Assembly: GCF_030247195.1 (NCBI RefSeq)
Contig: NC_080672.1
Location: 68,675,771 to 68,739,770, forward strand
Source of the DNA: Topomyia yanbarensis
Lineage: Eukaryota; Arthropoda; Insecta; Diptera; Culicidae
DNA length: 64,000 nucleotides
Reading direction: 5' to 3'
Positions within the stretch are counted from its first letter, which is position 1; each line of letters starts with the position of its first letter. The notes beneath the pieces were generated by a model. It made no database searches. It saw only the letters and a program-made list of their open reading frames with translations, and was not told where the DNA came from. Positions 1 through 10,585 of this stretch are shown in pieces. The position numbers were made by a program, and so were the translations under genes.

Positions 1-820
1 TATGCTGGATTCGAAAACATTCATAATCCTATAAAAACATGAATTATTCTTTTATTTGTGTTGGTGTGTTAGAATACCTTAAAATATTTTACAAGAATGT
101 TGTAACTGATTTCTAGAAAATAGTTCAAAAATAAAATAAAATCGTTACGTTCAGGAAGCGACGTTCAAAATCTCACGCTCACTCCTCCAAAACGAAAAGT
201 TTTGTATGCGGATTTAACTTGCTACATTAGTTAGCTAATCTTGCTAACTAGTTGATTTAGTTTGGTAGCAGAGTTAAATTTTCTCTTCGAAATCAATCTA
301 ACACAATTTAGTAATTTAGTAGAACGTATGCTTTTTAGAATTATTGGCAGCTGCAGGATTGTGAACTAAGAGATCTTCTTTTCATGCTCCATGACGTATA
401 AAATTCAAAACAAAACTATTAACACTATATGCGCCACGAAAGTGGCTTGTTGTGTACGCAATTTGCTGTTATAATGAAAATGTTGATAAAAGGCTGTATT
501 TGAAAGAATTGTAAAACGTATTTATTTTTTTCCATCCCTGGCCTCTTTACTAAAGGGAATTGGTAATCGAAAATCACCGAAAAAAGCAACGTCATTTGAG
601 TATGACCCCTTTACAAAATTGTTTTATGTATCATCTCGTATCTGAATATGATTTTTTATAAATTTTGTATCAATGAACGGCAAACCAAATATATTAAATT
701 TTAAATTTAAATTTTTGGATTAATTTCGAATTTTTTTTGGTATATCAAGAGTTTTTGATGACTCATTTGACCAATTGAGCTCTCAAATAGAGATAGGGTT
801 ACCGCCTCGAGTGGTACTTT
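1..820. other. AT-rich non-coding stretch
   Basis: No supportable gene or recognised repeat was seen here. Homopolymer runs and stops in all frames fit intergenic or intronic DNA. The stretch ends where a small inverted-repeat element begins. Confidence 0.5.
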
Positions 821-981
821 CCCGATCAGAAACACATAACAGAAATATTTCAAAAATATAACTCGCATTGTAACTTGTTATAAATTTCTGTTATTTTAAC
901 TACTAACGAGACCTAATTTATAACACAATATGTTACAAAAAATGTGTTCTGCTATAATCTTGTTATTTCATTCTGATCGGG
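821..981. mobile_element. 161-bp MITE with 11-bp terminal inverted repeats, copy 1
   Basis: The left end CCCGATCAGAA is the exact reverse complement of the right end TTCTGATCGGG. The interior is AT-rich and non-coding. A shorter copy with the same left 100 or so bases lies at 24058-24175, which shows that this is a mobile family rather than a chance palindrome. The target duplication is unclear: TTT lies on the left and TTG on the right. The superfamily is not assigned. Confidence 0.8.
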
Positions 982-1796
982 TTGACCGGCAGAATTTTAC
1001 TGAGCAGAGGATAGACTTCATGAGACACATGGGTATACGTTGAAATCAATCAGCATTTCAAATTAAAGTGATCTCGACTCGACAGAATTTTGGAGCGCTT
1101 CCATTGCTTTTTATTGTATAAAACGCTTAAAAACAAATAAATATGCAGTTTTATTTCCTTTGTAGCTCGTAGCACTAGGAGGAAAAATATCTTATTTTCT
1201 TCACATTCACCGCAGAGTGTAATGTTTTGGTAAAGCACTCCACCTTTCTATGTCGTTCACATTTAGTTGTACATATATTTTGCATTTGTTAACAGTTTTG
1301 TTGATTTAGTTGGATGTAGTGATTCGCTTTCTCGGATATTCACAAAGAATCCAAAAGCACCAACCACTCTCGCTGTGAAGGATAGCCCGAGCGAGCTTTG
1401 CTCTGCTCCTCAGTAAACAAACACGGGGTGTGAAATCATACTTCAGTTTCTTTCGAGAATCTTTGTGAGGAACATAGGGCCTGCAACCCGAGGATGATAT
1501 TTATGAGGGCTGGGTGCTGGGTGATTCCTGGTAAAGAAAAGAGCAACGCAAAATAATGTAATGGATTCTTCCGGAAGAATTCAGATTTACCTGAACGAAG
1601 ACACGGAATTCGCTTCTAAAAACCGGTGTGGCAACCCTAAGCAGTTTTTTTTTCTTTCAATGATTACTTTCGATACTAATCCAGCGCTTTCGAAGATTGG
1701 AAATTCAATAAATCAAAAAAATCGATTTCAAATTGGCGAAATTTGAAGACAACCTCATGACTTCTAATCAAACCATTTAAATGTTTAACCATTACA
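982..1796. other. AT-rich non-coding stretch
   Basis: Only short frames without family features occur here (62 codons at most). Nothing else was recognised before the SINE that follows. Confidence 0.5.
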
Positions 1797-1805
1797 AGTC
1801 TGATC

Positions 1806-1974
1806 ATATTTTAATTTCGATTATAGACATTTTAACGATAAGATCATTCGCTTTTTCATTCAGGTTAGGAATTTTCCTATAACAAATCTCTATTCCTGTG
1901 TGCGGGAATGAGATTCGAACCCAGGTGAGCTGCGTACATGACATTCAATGTACAAATTCCGCTATGCCCGCTCG
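1806..1974 (-). mobile_element. tRNA-derived SINE, about 169 bp, full copy
   Basis: Read on the minus strand, the head has the layout of a tRNA gene: an A-box-like segment (GGCATAGCGGAAT) and a B box GGTTCGAATCTC. The tail matches the tails of the copies at 31294 and 34567 (GTCTATAATCGAAATTAAAA). A perfect 9-bp direct repeat AGTCTGATC flanks it at 1797-1805 and 1975-1983, the mark of LINE-driven retroposition. The B box is intact, so RNA polymerase III could in principle recognise it; expression is not shown. It resembles mosquito tRNA-related SINEs in plan; the family name is not claimed. Confidence 0.88.
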
Positions 1975-2149
1975 AGTCTGATCTTGTTTCGATGCAAGAA
2001 TTAGGTTGGTATAAACATAGTTGATATCAAATATGCAGTAGTTTAGAATTTTCGCTATTCTAGTTACCTCATACACAAGATATTGAATTTTTAATTATAT
2101 TCTCAAATAATTTTTTGTCGAAAAAGTATTTGTCAAAATTTTAGTTTCT

Positions 2150-2235
2150 GTTAAAAATCTGGGCCCTCTTCAAAGCTCCGGGCCCAGGGGGAAACACCCC
2201 GGTCCCCCCCCCCCGCCTCTCGGCGGCCCTGAGTG
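2150..2235. repeat. GC-rich repeat fragment shared with 42305-42390
   Basis: A G/C-rich block (GGGCCC, then GGGAAACACCCC, a C-run, then GCGGCCCTG) recurs with the same order at 42305-42390. On the minus strand both copies begin CAGGGCCG, which resembles the ends of some hAT elements, but the other end was not found. Treat it as the remnant of an interspersed repeat. Confidence 0.6.
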
Positions 2236-2714
2236 GAGGTGGCTTGATTTTGAAAGTCATCTTCTTGTATTTCCGAAAATCGATTTATTTTATTTTGGAT
2301 TTTTAAAATTCAAAATGGAATCTATGTTTCTGTTTATGTATGATGGAATGAGGATAGTTTCTCATTTGAACAGCGAAATAAATTTGATGGTAGAAATGCT
2401 AAAATTGTTTATTTGTCACAGATATGGAAAATAATAAATGGGATGCGAAATTTTTCAAATTTTGCTCCATTCGAGCCGCCATAACATCACCACAAAATTT
2501 GCCTATGAGTTCAGTATATGGGAGCTGTCAAGTCGCCTTCTTGACAAAATAGTGTCAAATTTTGGAAACTCATTTCTTAACACAGTTCTTATTAGGAACC
2601 CTTCCCATTTATCGTAAGTTGCATGAAACCTCCGTGTTTGCGATGATGTCGCCACCAAAGAAACCGTCCACTGTGATACTTAGAATTTCAATGCGAGAAA
2701 CTAATTTTGTGACG
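2236..2714. other. AT-rich non-coding stretch
   Basis: No gene or clear repeat boundary was recognised. The next element starts at about 2715. Confidence 0.4.
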
Positions 2715-3817
2715 TTTTTGCCTTTCTCATATAGAAAGGTTATGCAATCACTCTGAAAAACGTCAACCTAATCCCGGCCCGGAGGGCCGAGTGTCATATC
2801 CCATTCGACTCAGTTCGTCGAGATCGGAAAAAGTCTGTATGTGTGTGTGTATGTATGTATGTGTGTGTGTATGTGTGTGTGTGTGTATGTATGTGCGTAT
2901 GTGTCAAATAATGTCACTCATTTTTCTCAGAGATGGCTGGACCGATTTGCCCAAACTTAGTCTGAAATGAAAGGTGCAACCTTCCCATCGGTTGCTATTG
3001 AATTTTGGATCGATCGGAATTCTGGTTCCGGAATTACGGGTTTCAGAGTGCGGCCACACAGAAATTTCTCATATAAACTATAGGAAAAATTAAAAACTGA
3101 ATTTTTATTTTTGATGCTAAATGTGTTCAAGGTGCATGAAACGTCGAGATTTGATGCAAACTCGAAAAAAAAATTTGACTACGATTCACTTTTTTGGATT
3201 TTGGCACATTTTTGCCTTTCTCATATAGAAAGGTTATGCAATCACTCTGAAAAACGTCAACCTAATCCCGGCCAAATTTTTTTTTCGACTCGTTTAGGGT
3301 TTCTGGATTTTAACAGGGGCGTAGTTGATGGTTTACGGAGAGGGGTTACACCCCCCCCCCTCTACTGTTCGCGCCCCTCCTTTAAAAATCTCCTTAAATC
3401 ACCCCTCAGACCACCACCCCAACCAGCCCTCATACCCCTCCCTTTCAACCCCATCATCTTTAAACCACCACTACATTACAAAGCATACCAATTTAAGCTG
3501 GGGAGTCGTTCGTTCATGAGACTTTCGCCCTCCTCACATACCCACCCCCGCATGACAAAATGAGTTAGCAAGCAGATAACATTGATCTAATGCTGATTAG
3601 GCTAATGAAGTATGATATTTTTTTGTTTCAAGTGTTTCACCGTCGACACGTAGCTCATCAAGTTCGTGGCTGGCATGCCATTGTGTATAAGTGCAAAGTG
3701 TACTAAGAATGTAATGGACATTTCCACGATTATGTTGAACATAAAAAGTCTCCGTGCCATAGTTTAGAGAAATGAGAAAGGCACAATTGCACCGCTAGGT
3801 GGATTAAAACAGGTTTT
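2715..3817 (+). repeat. Compound 1.1-kb interspersed repeat, copy A
   Basis: It runs from TTTTTGCCTTTCTCATATAG to GGTGGATTAAAACAGG. The opening 60-base module occurs twice, at about 2717 and 3208. The first is followed by a TG/TA microsatellite (2836-2905) and a conserved GATCGGAATTCTGGTTCCGG segment. The second is followed by a C-rich module with short spurious frames and a 3' tail. Copy B at 4967-6042 has the same composite order, so the compound unit itself has moved. GCCTTTCTCAT near the start and ATGAGAAAGGC near the end form an inverted pair. Many partial copies exist in the window. No protein is encoded. Confidence 0.85.
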
Positions 3818-3872
3818 TACGCACTTGTTTTCTTTATTTATATTCGGAAGAGATAATCCAAACAGCGTATTA

Positions 3873-4170
3873 CCACAGACTAACAGACATAACACTCAAA
3901 AACAAAGCTTCGCCCGCTTTAACGGTCATTTTAAATATATTTGTAGTTGGGACTGTGGCCACATTTGAAATTATGGCGCCACTGACATATGAACAAGCAT
4001 ATGGGGGATAGACCACTAGTGAAAAATTGTTCCCAAACCTGAGGGGTAACCCACCAGTAAATGAGTGATTGGGACTGTGAATAAAAGGTGGAGCTAGTGT
4101 TCTGGGAAAATTGTCGGATCGATGTTTTTTGAGGGAATTCCCTCATAGTGTTATGTCTATTAGTCTGTGG
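3873..4170. mobile_element. 298-bp MITE, ends CCACAGACTAACAGACAT / ATGTCTATTAGTCTGTGG
   Basis: The two ends are inverted repeats of about 23 bp, and a direct TATTA lies on each side (3868-3872 and 4171-4175). A related copy in the opposite orientation is at 15054-15334. The interior is non-coding; the long minus-strand frame crossing it has no family features. The superfamily is not assigned. Confidence 0.8.
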
Positions 4171-4449
4171 TATTACTTTAAGGCTCACGTTATTTTCTTT
4201 GAGCATGTGTAAGAATTGAAGGCTTGGTAGTATGCGTAGGAAGCATTTATTAAACTCTAAAAGAAGAAAATCATTTGAATGACGATTCAAAATATGCAAA
4301 ATAGTTGGAAAAACAATTGACCGGGTGGAATGATGCTTTTGAAAAAGTGGCTGTAGTTTTTTCATTACATAGTTGTGCTGCACCAACAGTTTGGCATAAT
4401 TAGAATCGTGAGAATCTAAGAAATCGACTGATTTTCTTTTGTTAGATTT

Positions 4450-4704
4450 CTAGAGAAAATTTTCAATAGGACTAAAGTAACAATGAGAGATTCTCTTTGG
4501 GGTCTTTCTCTTCTGTTCATTACTCGGCCATTTCAACATTCACTACTCTACTCTTTGCATAATATTGTAGTAGAAAACGTCGGCTTTCGATATGTACTGG
4601 AAAATTAGTGCAAAGTGTTGTAATGACGTCGTAATAAACGAAAGAGAAAGTAAACAAAGAGAGGCTCTCAATGTTATTTACGTCCTATTGAAAATTTTCT
4701 CTAG
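4450..4704. mobile_element. 255-bp MITE of concerted-end family, copy 1
   Basis: A perfect 23-nt outer inverted repeat (CTAGAGAAAATTTTC..., 4450-4472 and 4682-4704) continues into an imperfect inner inverted repeat of about 27 nt. A direct ATTT flanks it at 4446-4449 and 4705-4708. The interior is about 96% like copy 2 at 6650-6904, which has exactly the same length. The outer repeats differ between the copies at 6 of 23 positions, yet in each copy both ends carry the same version. Confidence 0.85.
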
Positions 4705-4857
4705 ATTTAATTAATGCTTTATATGGATAAACCGGTGACAAAGTTGAACGCATTTTTTCCATCGCATACTATCAAGCATTCAATGCTTATAGACGCTCAC
4801 CCAAAGTTCTTTGAACCTTAATGCCTTTGTTTTTCCTTCTTGAAACGCATACAAATA

Positions 4858-6234
4858 AGGGATCATCTATAAATGACGTAGCATTATATGGGGGAGGGGG
4901 GAGTTTTGTATTTTGTGATGATGCGTGACGACAAGGGTGGTAGGGGGTCATGTCATACTACGTAGCTTTTTGCCTTTCTCATATAGAAAGGTTATGCAAT
5001 CACTCTGAAAAACGTCAACCTAATCCCGGCCCGGAGGGCCGAGTGTCATATCCCATTCGACTCAGTTCGTCGAGATCGGAAAAAGTCTGTATGTGTGTGT
5101 ATGTGTGTATGTATGTGTGTGTATGTGTGTGTGTATGTATGTGCGTATGTGTCAAATAATGTCACTCATTTTTCTCAGAGATGGCTGGACCGATTTGCCC
5201 AAACTTAGTCTCAAATGAAAGGTGCAACCTTCCATTCGGCTGCTATTGAATTTTGGATCGATCGGAATTCTGGTTCCGGAATTACGGGTTTCAGAGTGCG
5301 GCCAAACAGAAATTTCTCATAAAAACTATGGGAAAAATTAAAAATAGAATTTTTATTTTTGATGCTAAATGTATTCAAGGTGCATAAAACGTCGAGAGTT
5401 GATGCAAACACGAAAAAAATTTGACGAAGATTCACTTTTTTGGATTTTGCGCATTTTTGCCTTTCTCATATAGAAAGGTTATGCAATCACTCTGTAAAAC
5501 GTCAACCTAATCCCGGCCAAATTTTTTTTTCGACTCGCTTAAGGTTTCTGGATTTTAACAGGGGCGTAGTTGATGGTTTACGGAGAGGGGTTACACTCCC
5601 CCTCTACTGTTCACTCCCCTCCTTTAAAAATCTCCTTAAATCACCCCTCAGACCACCACCTCATACCCCTCCCTTTCAACCCCATCATCTTTAAACCACC
5701 ACTGTATTACAAAGCATACCAATTTAAGTCGTTCGTTCATGGGACTTTCGCCCTTCTCACATACCCATCCCCGCATGACAAAATGAGTTAGCAAGCAGAT
5801 AACATTGATCTAATGCTGATTAGGCTAATGGAGTATGATATTTTTTTGTTTCAAGTGTTTCACCGTCGACACGTAGCTCATCAAGTTCGTGGCTGGCATG
5901 CCATTGTGTATAAGTGCAAAGTGTACTAAGAATGTAATGGACATTTCCACAATTATGTTGAACATAAAAAGCCTCCGTGCCATAGTTTAGAGAAATGAGA
6001 AAGGCACAATTGCACCGCTAGGTGGATTAAAACAGGTTTTTTAAAGGGAAATAACTAACATCGTTTTTCATTTTTTTTAAATTTTTGCGGTGACTAGGAG
6101 GGGGGGGAGGAGAATTACCGCCAAGCTACGTAATTACCAGGAGGTATTTAGGGGTTTGTGACGAAATGCTACGATGGGGGATGGAGATGTCAAAAATCAC
6201 TCTAAAAATGCTACGTCATTTATGGATCATCCCT
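4858..6234. mobile_element. TA-flanked MITE interrupted by compound repeat copy B
   Basis: The ends AGGGATCATCTATAAATG (4858 on) and CATTTATGGATCATCCCT (to 6234) are inverted repeats, and TA stands directly outside both (4856-4857 and 6235-6236). This fits Tc1/mariner-type non-autonomous elements. About 110 bases of the left arm and 190 of the right remain; the 1.1-kb compound repeat (4967-6042) sits between them and must be the later arrival. A GACGTAGCA motif adjoins both ends. Confidence 0.85.
4967..6042 (+). repeat. Compound 1.1-kb interspersed repeat, copy B
   Basis: It has the same order as copy A: first head module, TG/TA microsatellite (about 5088-5150), second head module at about 5456, C-rich module and tail ending GGTGGATTAAAACAGG. 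It lies inside the TA-flanked MITE above. The copy differs from A mainly by indels in the microsatellite and C-rich tracts. Confidence 0.85.
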
Positions 6235-6236
6235 TA

Positions 6237-6645
6237 CTGAAAAAAAGTCTCATTTGATCAAATTTACCCCGGTGATCAAAGATACCCCGTTTTACAGTAT
6301 GCTAGATGTATCACTAACACCAATGCAAACGAAATAGTTATGAAAATTTATCACTTTTGCAAGCGATGTGGATTTCCATTAACATTTTCATCGCTTTTCA
6401 GTCGTGATTATACAATTAATCTATATGGGAGTGAGCCGTGAAAAATTTAACGTCTACTAAGTGTCTATTCAATACAAGTTTCACGCAAATTTTGTTATTT
6501 ACAGTGCTTTCGATTTCCGCATTTTAAAATTGATGCTAAAGGAGAAAGTTCGAGGGAAAAAACTACCGGTTCTATCTTTCATTTTTGGAAGCAGCTCGGT
6601 TTGTTGCTAAGAAAGGGCGGAGCTCGAACAAACAATTGGCGGAAC
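6237..6645. other. AT-rich non-coding stretch upstream of the THAP relic
   Basis: No gene or clear repeat was recognised. It could hold the 5' flank of the P-element relic, but no 31-bp P-type terminal inverted repeat was found. Confidence 0.4.
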
Positions 6646-6649
6646 AATT

Positions 6650-6904
6650 CTCGAGTACTTTTTCAAATGGACGTAAGTAACAATGAGAGATTCTCTTTGA
6701 GGTCTTTCTCTTCTGTTCATTACTCGGCCATTTCAACATTTACTACTCTACTCTTTGCATAATATTGTAGTAAAAACCGTCGGCTTTCGATATGTACTGG
6801 AAAATTAGTACAAAGTGTTGTAATGACGTCGTAATAAACGAAAGAGAAAGTAAACAAAGAGAGGCTCTCAATGTTACTTACGTCCATTTGAAAAAGTACT
6901 CGAG
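6650..6904. mobile_element. 255-bp MITE of concerted-end family, copy 2
   Basis: The outer 23-nt ends (CTCGAGTACTTTTTC..., 6650-6672 and 6882-6904) are perfect inverted repeats; a direct AATT flanks the element at 6646-6649 and 6905-6908. The length is identical to copy 1. It ends 31 bases before the chosen ATG of the THAP relic, and an open frame passes from it into that gene, which would give a spurious N-terminal extension. Confidence 0.85.
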
Positions 6905-6935
6905 AATTGTTTTTAAATCAGTGGTTACAACCATA

Positions 6936-9906
6936 ATGTCAAAGTGCCATGTGCCAGATTGCACAAGCAAACTTTCGCAATCTAGTGGCATAGGAAGAGC
7001 GTCTGACAAAGTGTCATTCCATCGGCTTCAGTTTCTTGGACAAGACACATCGCTTAATACATCCAACAGATTTATCTGTTCGCAGCACTTCCGTCCTGAA
7101 AGCTTTCGAGAGCAGAACCAGCCATATAAAGGTCATCAGCGGCGTCGTTTAAGATCCAATGGTAAACAAAAATAAAAAAGTGTTTGTCTAGGTAAATTGT
7201 GTTTACTCTTTTTCATTTAAAGCTGTTCCCAGTAACGTAAACGTAAGCGACTACCGGACAGAATGAAGTGCTCGAACACGCTTAAATGTCATGACTCATC
7301 AGCGAGTATCCAAAATCTTCAGGAGTACAAGTTTATAGTACCTCAGTCTCATCCAGAGTTATTTTGGCAAGACAAAGTTCGTTCGTTGCAGGCAGAGATA
7401 GTGGAATTGCAGCATGCACTACATGATTCTCACAACGAAATTAAATACTTACGTTCGCAGAACGAGGAAGTGTGTAAACAAAACGCAGAACTGAAAAAGG
7501 CCATGTCGCATTTGGGAAAGGTTCATGATCAACAAGTGATGGAAAAATCAAAATCTCATCTGTCGAAAAATTGGTTTGAGGGCGAAGAAATTTCCCAAGG
7601 ATGTATTCTTCGTTATTAGGGTTCGTCGCGGTGCGGATGTAGGCGGTAAATGGATAGTCCGCACCGCAACCGCAAAGAAATATTAAAACCGCACCGCTTA
7701 CCGCAACCGCATTACATTTACCGCACCGCACCGCGCGGTGATGCGGTAAATGCGGTAAAAATCATGTATTTTAAAAATTGTGCTGAAAAATTATTCATTT
7801 GTTTTTTATAGCCATATAGTATAATGTTATTCTTATTTACACGAAAATTAGCTTTGACGGACTCCTCAGAATGGAACATTTAGGAAAATATTCAACTTTG
7901 CAAGTTATATTAAGAGCGGTAAGGGTTTTGGCGCAAAAAAAAAACACTTTTTCTCGATATTTTTAAACTTTGTGTGAAGCGAACTGATCAAAATTTTTGT
8001 ACATTATAGTGTATCATTTCTATAACATGCTGTAATTTTTCCATGCAAAAATATCGACAAACGACTCGGTGACGAAGCTTTTTGTATAACGTCTCTGGAA
8101 AAACATGATTTTCGGTGTTACCTGCCATTCAAAAACTACTTAACCGATTTCTTTTAAACTTTGTATACAGATTCTATGTAAAATACCTAACCCCTACGTT
8201 AAAGTTTCGAGATAAATTTTCAATTAAGGCAAAAACTATCCAAGCTATGCAAAATTTAGCATCTGGGTTAACTTTGACACTTGTCACAATATGAAGGGAG
8301 ACCTTGAGGGAGACTTTGAGAAACACAAAAAAAATTGCAATGCCCTACATTACTTTCAAAAAGTTACAAAATACTCCTAACTGAAAAATATTATTTGTTT
8401 ATTTGGTAGAAAATATTCCCAGTTGGACGAACAATGGACGCACGCGAAAAAAAATTCCTCCAAATTCGTTTTGGTTTGATGTCGTTGGTTTGATGATGAT
8501 AATGACATTCTTTGGATTGTTTTTAAGTCTTAGTATTATTATTTCATCTTTAAGTTCTTCAAATTAATCAAAATTCACAGTTAAGAAAATGTCATCGGAA
8601 ACGATTCATTATTCCACGATTGCCAAGAGGAATAGGAGAAATGATGCATTTTGTAATTGGATTTGACAGTAAAATTCAATTGTTTTTCAATGATTGAATT
8701 TTGCGTTTTATGTATCTGAAAAGGTTCGTTTGTAATTTTTTTCTTTGCAGTATAAACTAAATAGTTTTCAAAATAAGTCGTAAAAATAATAGTGCCAAAT
8801 TATTTTGGACACAGCTTATAGATTTTATTTCTTATGTTTTATCACATTAGAATGACCATAATGTAAAAAATCAAGTAGCTATAGGTCGAATACAAATTAT
8901 ATTCGGATTTCTTTTCAAATCATTGTCAAGTCAATGGAAATTAGAGCAATTAAATGTTTATCATGTTTCTCCATTGTAGGTTAATAAATAAAACTCGAAC
9001 GTTCTGACAAAGAGATGTTCCTAATAATGACATATGCTAAGCGTTCAGAAAATAAATCTAGTTGCGTCCTTCTCTAATGGTAAAAGTCATAGTTTTAGTG
9101 CACTTTTTAATGCAGACTTTATCAATTATTTTTTGAAGTGCGGTTGCGGTAATACCGCGCGGTAAGGGCTCATTTCCCGCACCGCATCCGCGGGAAAAAG
9201 TGTCTCACCGCACCGCAGTTTTTGCGGTGCGGGTGCGGTAAATACCGCGCGGTTGCGGTAATTACCGCAACCGCGACGAACCCTATTCGTTATATTAGTG
9301 CACCAGGGTATGAGTATTTAACAAAAACTCTACATTTTCCATTACCAAAACCAAGCTGGCTACGGAGTTACGCATCAAAGATGGACATGCGAAAAAGTTT
9401 TTTCGAAGAAGTGTTGAAAATTATTTTAGCGACTTCAGTTAACATGTCCGAATTTGACCGCATATGCGTACTGCAGTACGACGAAATGTCTTGCAGCGAG
9501 CTGTACGAATACGATAGAAAACACGATGATGTGTTCGGCCCACATTCAAAAATGCAGGTATGTTCTCTAAAAATTATATAACAAACTTTAAATAAACAAC
9601 AAATTTCAACAGGTGCTGATGATACGAGTTATATTCAATGACCGGAAGCAACCAATCTACGCGGCGTTTGACGTCAGTATGAATATGGATCTACTTCTTA
9701 AAGTGGTCATAAAAGTACATGAGGCAGGATTTGAAGTTGTGGCGGCTGTTTCTGACTGTGGTGGTGGGAATGTAGAGATCCGGTCCGGTGTAAATCTACA
9801 AGAACCAAAAACTTTCATTCTACACCCAGTTACTCAAAGTAGGTTGTTTCTGTTTGCGGATGTCTCTCATCTTTTAAAACTGATCCGTAACTGGCAAATT
9901 CTGTAG
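6936..9906 (+). pseudogene. P-element/THAP9-like transposase relic, interrupted
   Basis: P-family transposases pair an N-terminal THAP zinc-binding domain, which recognises element ends, with an RNase H-like catalytic core. Here ATG 6936 opens a THAP domain with C4, C9, C48 and H51; the tryptophan usually found mid-domain is absent and the domain is short, suggesting an internal loss. A donor after 7161 and acceptor before 7223 restore the AVP motif that closes THAP domains. A coiled-coil-like segment follows (about 7320-7616). After the hAT insertion the core resumes at 9294 with YDEM and, past a 55-base intron (9558-9612), SDCGGGN and FADVSHLLKLIRNW; these correspond to the first two catalytic aspartate regions. 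The frame stops at 9904, before the GTP-binding insertion and the last acidic residues. The join near 7243-7320 is uncertain: a stop at 7263 needs a second intron or is a mutation. The start upstream at 6792 was rejected because it lies in the MITE. Confidence 0.85.
7617..9285. mobile_element. hAT-type non-autonomous element, 1669 bp
   Basis: The ends TAGGGTTCGTCGCGG and CCGCGACGAACCCTA are perfect inverted repeats, and a perfect 8-bp target duplication TTCGTTAT lies at 7609-7616 and 9286-9293. Both subterminal regions are packed with GCGGT/ACCGC motifs in both orientations, as is common in hAT elements for transposase binding. The middle is AT-rich and encodes no recognisable protein. It sits inside the P-element transposase frame; removing the element and one duplication makes the frame continuous. 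Confidence 0.93.
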
Positions 9907-9935
9907 CATAAGCAAACCATCCAAATTATCTAGCA

Positions 9936-10193
9936 CAGCGTTTTCCAACCGGGGGTGAATTGCGCGGGATACATTTTAACTTGTTATTTTAACGTTCTAA
10001 CGTTAATTGATATGCTTACTGAAAGTGAACAGGAACAGCTTTCTAATTGGAAAATTTTGAGTTTCATGCAACTGAAAATATTTTTTTTTTCTAGCAGGGT
10101 AACGATAGTAGGCAATTTTTTGAAAGGAGTACATTATGGAGATCAATATTCGGAAAGGGGTACACATGGAACAAAAAATGTTGAAAACCACTG
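9936..10193. mobile_element. 258-bp hAT MITE, copy 1
   Basis: The left end CAGCGTTTTCCAACC pairs with the right end TGTTGAAAACCACTG, a form of the CAGTGGTTYTCAA terminus of hAT elements. A perfect 8-bp duplication ATCTAGCA flanks it at 9928-9935 and 10194-10201. Copy 2 is at 11772-12051; the shared interior includes GATCAATATTCGGAAAGGGG or close variants. Non-coding. Confidence 0.92.
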
Positions 10194-10425
10194 ATCTAGC
10201 ACAACTTTCATAGTAGCTTTCGTCAACTTTAAACAATTCTGATAATCTAAGAATCGAACAATGATATCATTACCTCTTTTATGTATATGGGTCATTCCGA
10301 GCGATGTGATAAAAAATTAGAAAACTTGAAATCGACCTTCACAGATTTGAACCAATTTTGGGGCAATTATAGATAGATATATAAAAATCTAAATTTTTGT
10401 GTCAATTGAATCACCCCTCGGTCCA

Positions 10426-10585
10426 TCAAATGAATCAAATGAATCAAATGAATCAAATGAATCAAATGAATCAAATGAATCAAATGAATCAAATGAATCA
10501 AATGAATCAAATGAATCAAATGAATCAAATGAATCAAATGAATCAAATGAATCAAATAAATCAAATGAATCAAATGAGTAAAATG
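10426..10585 (+). repeat. 9-bp minisatellite (ATGAATCAA)n
   Basis: About 17 copies of a 9-bp unit stand head to tail with almost no variation. Because the unit is a multiple of three, it keeps several frames open on both strands, giving tripeptide repeats such as Met-Asn-Gln and Ile-His-Leu. These frames have no other coding support. Confidence 0.95.

Noticed and set aside
3111..3563. Proline-rich protein in compound repeat copy A
   Set aside because: The frame crosses the repeat's C-rich module and differs in the second copy; it follows composition.
6792..6935. N-terminal extension of the THAP protein
   Set aside because: This part lies within the 255-bp MITE (6650-6904) and its short 3' flank; the THAP domain starts naturally at ATG 6936.
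10426..10585. CRISPR-like array
   Set aside because: Units are contiguous 9-mers without spacers, and the DNA is eukaryotic.
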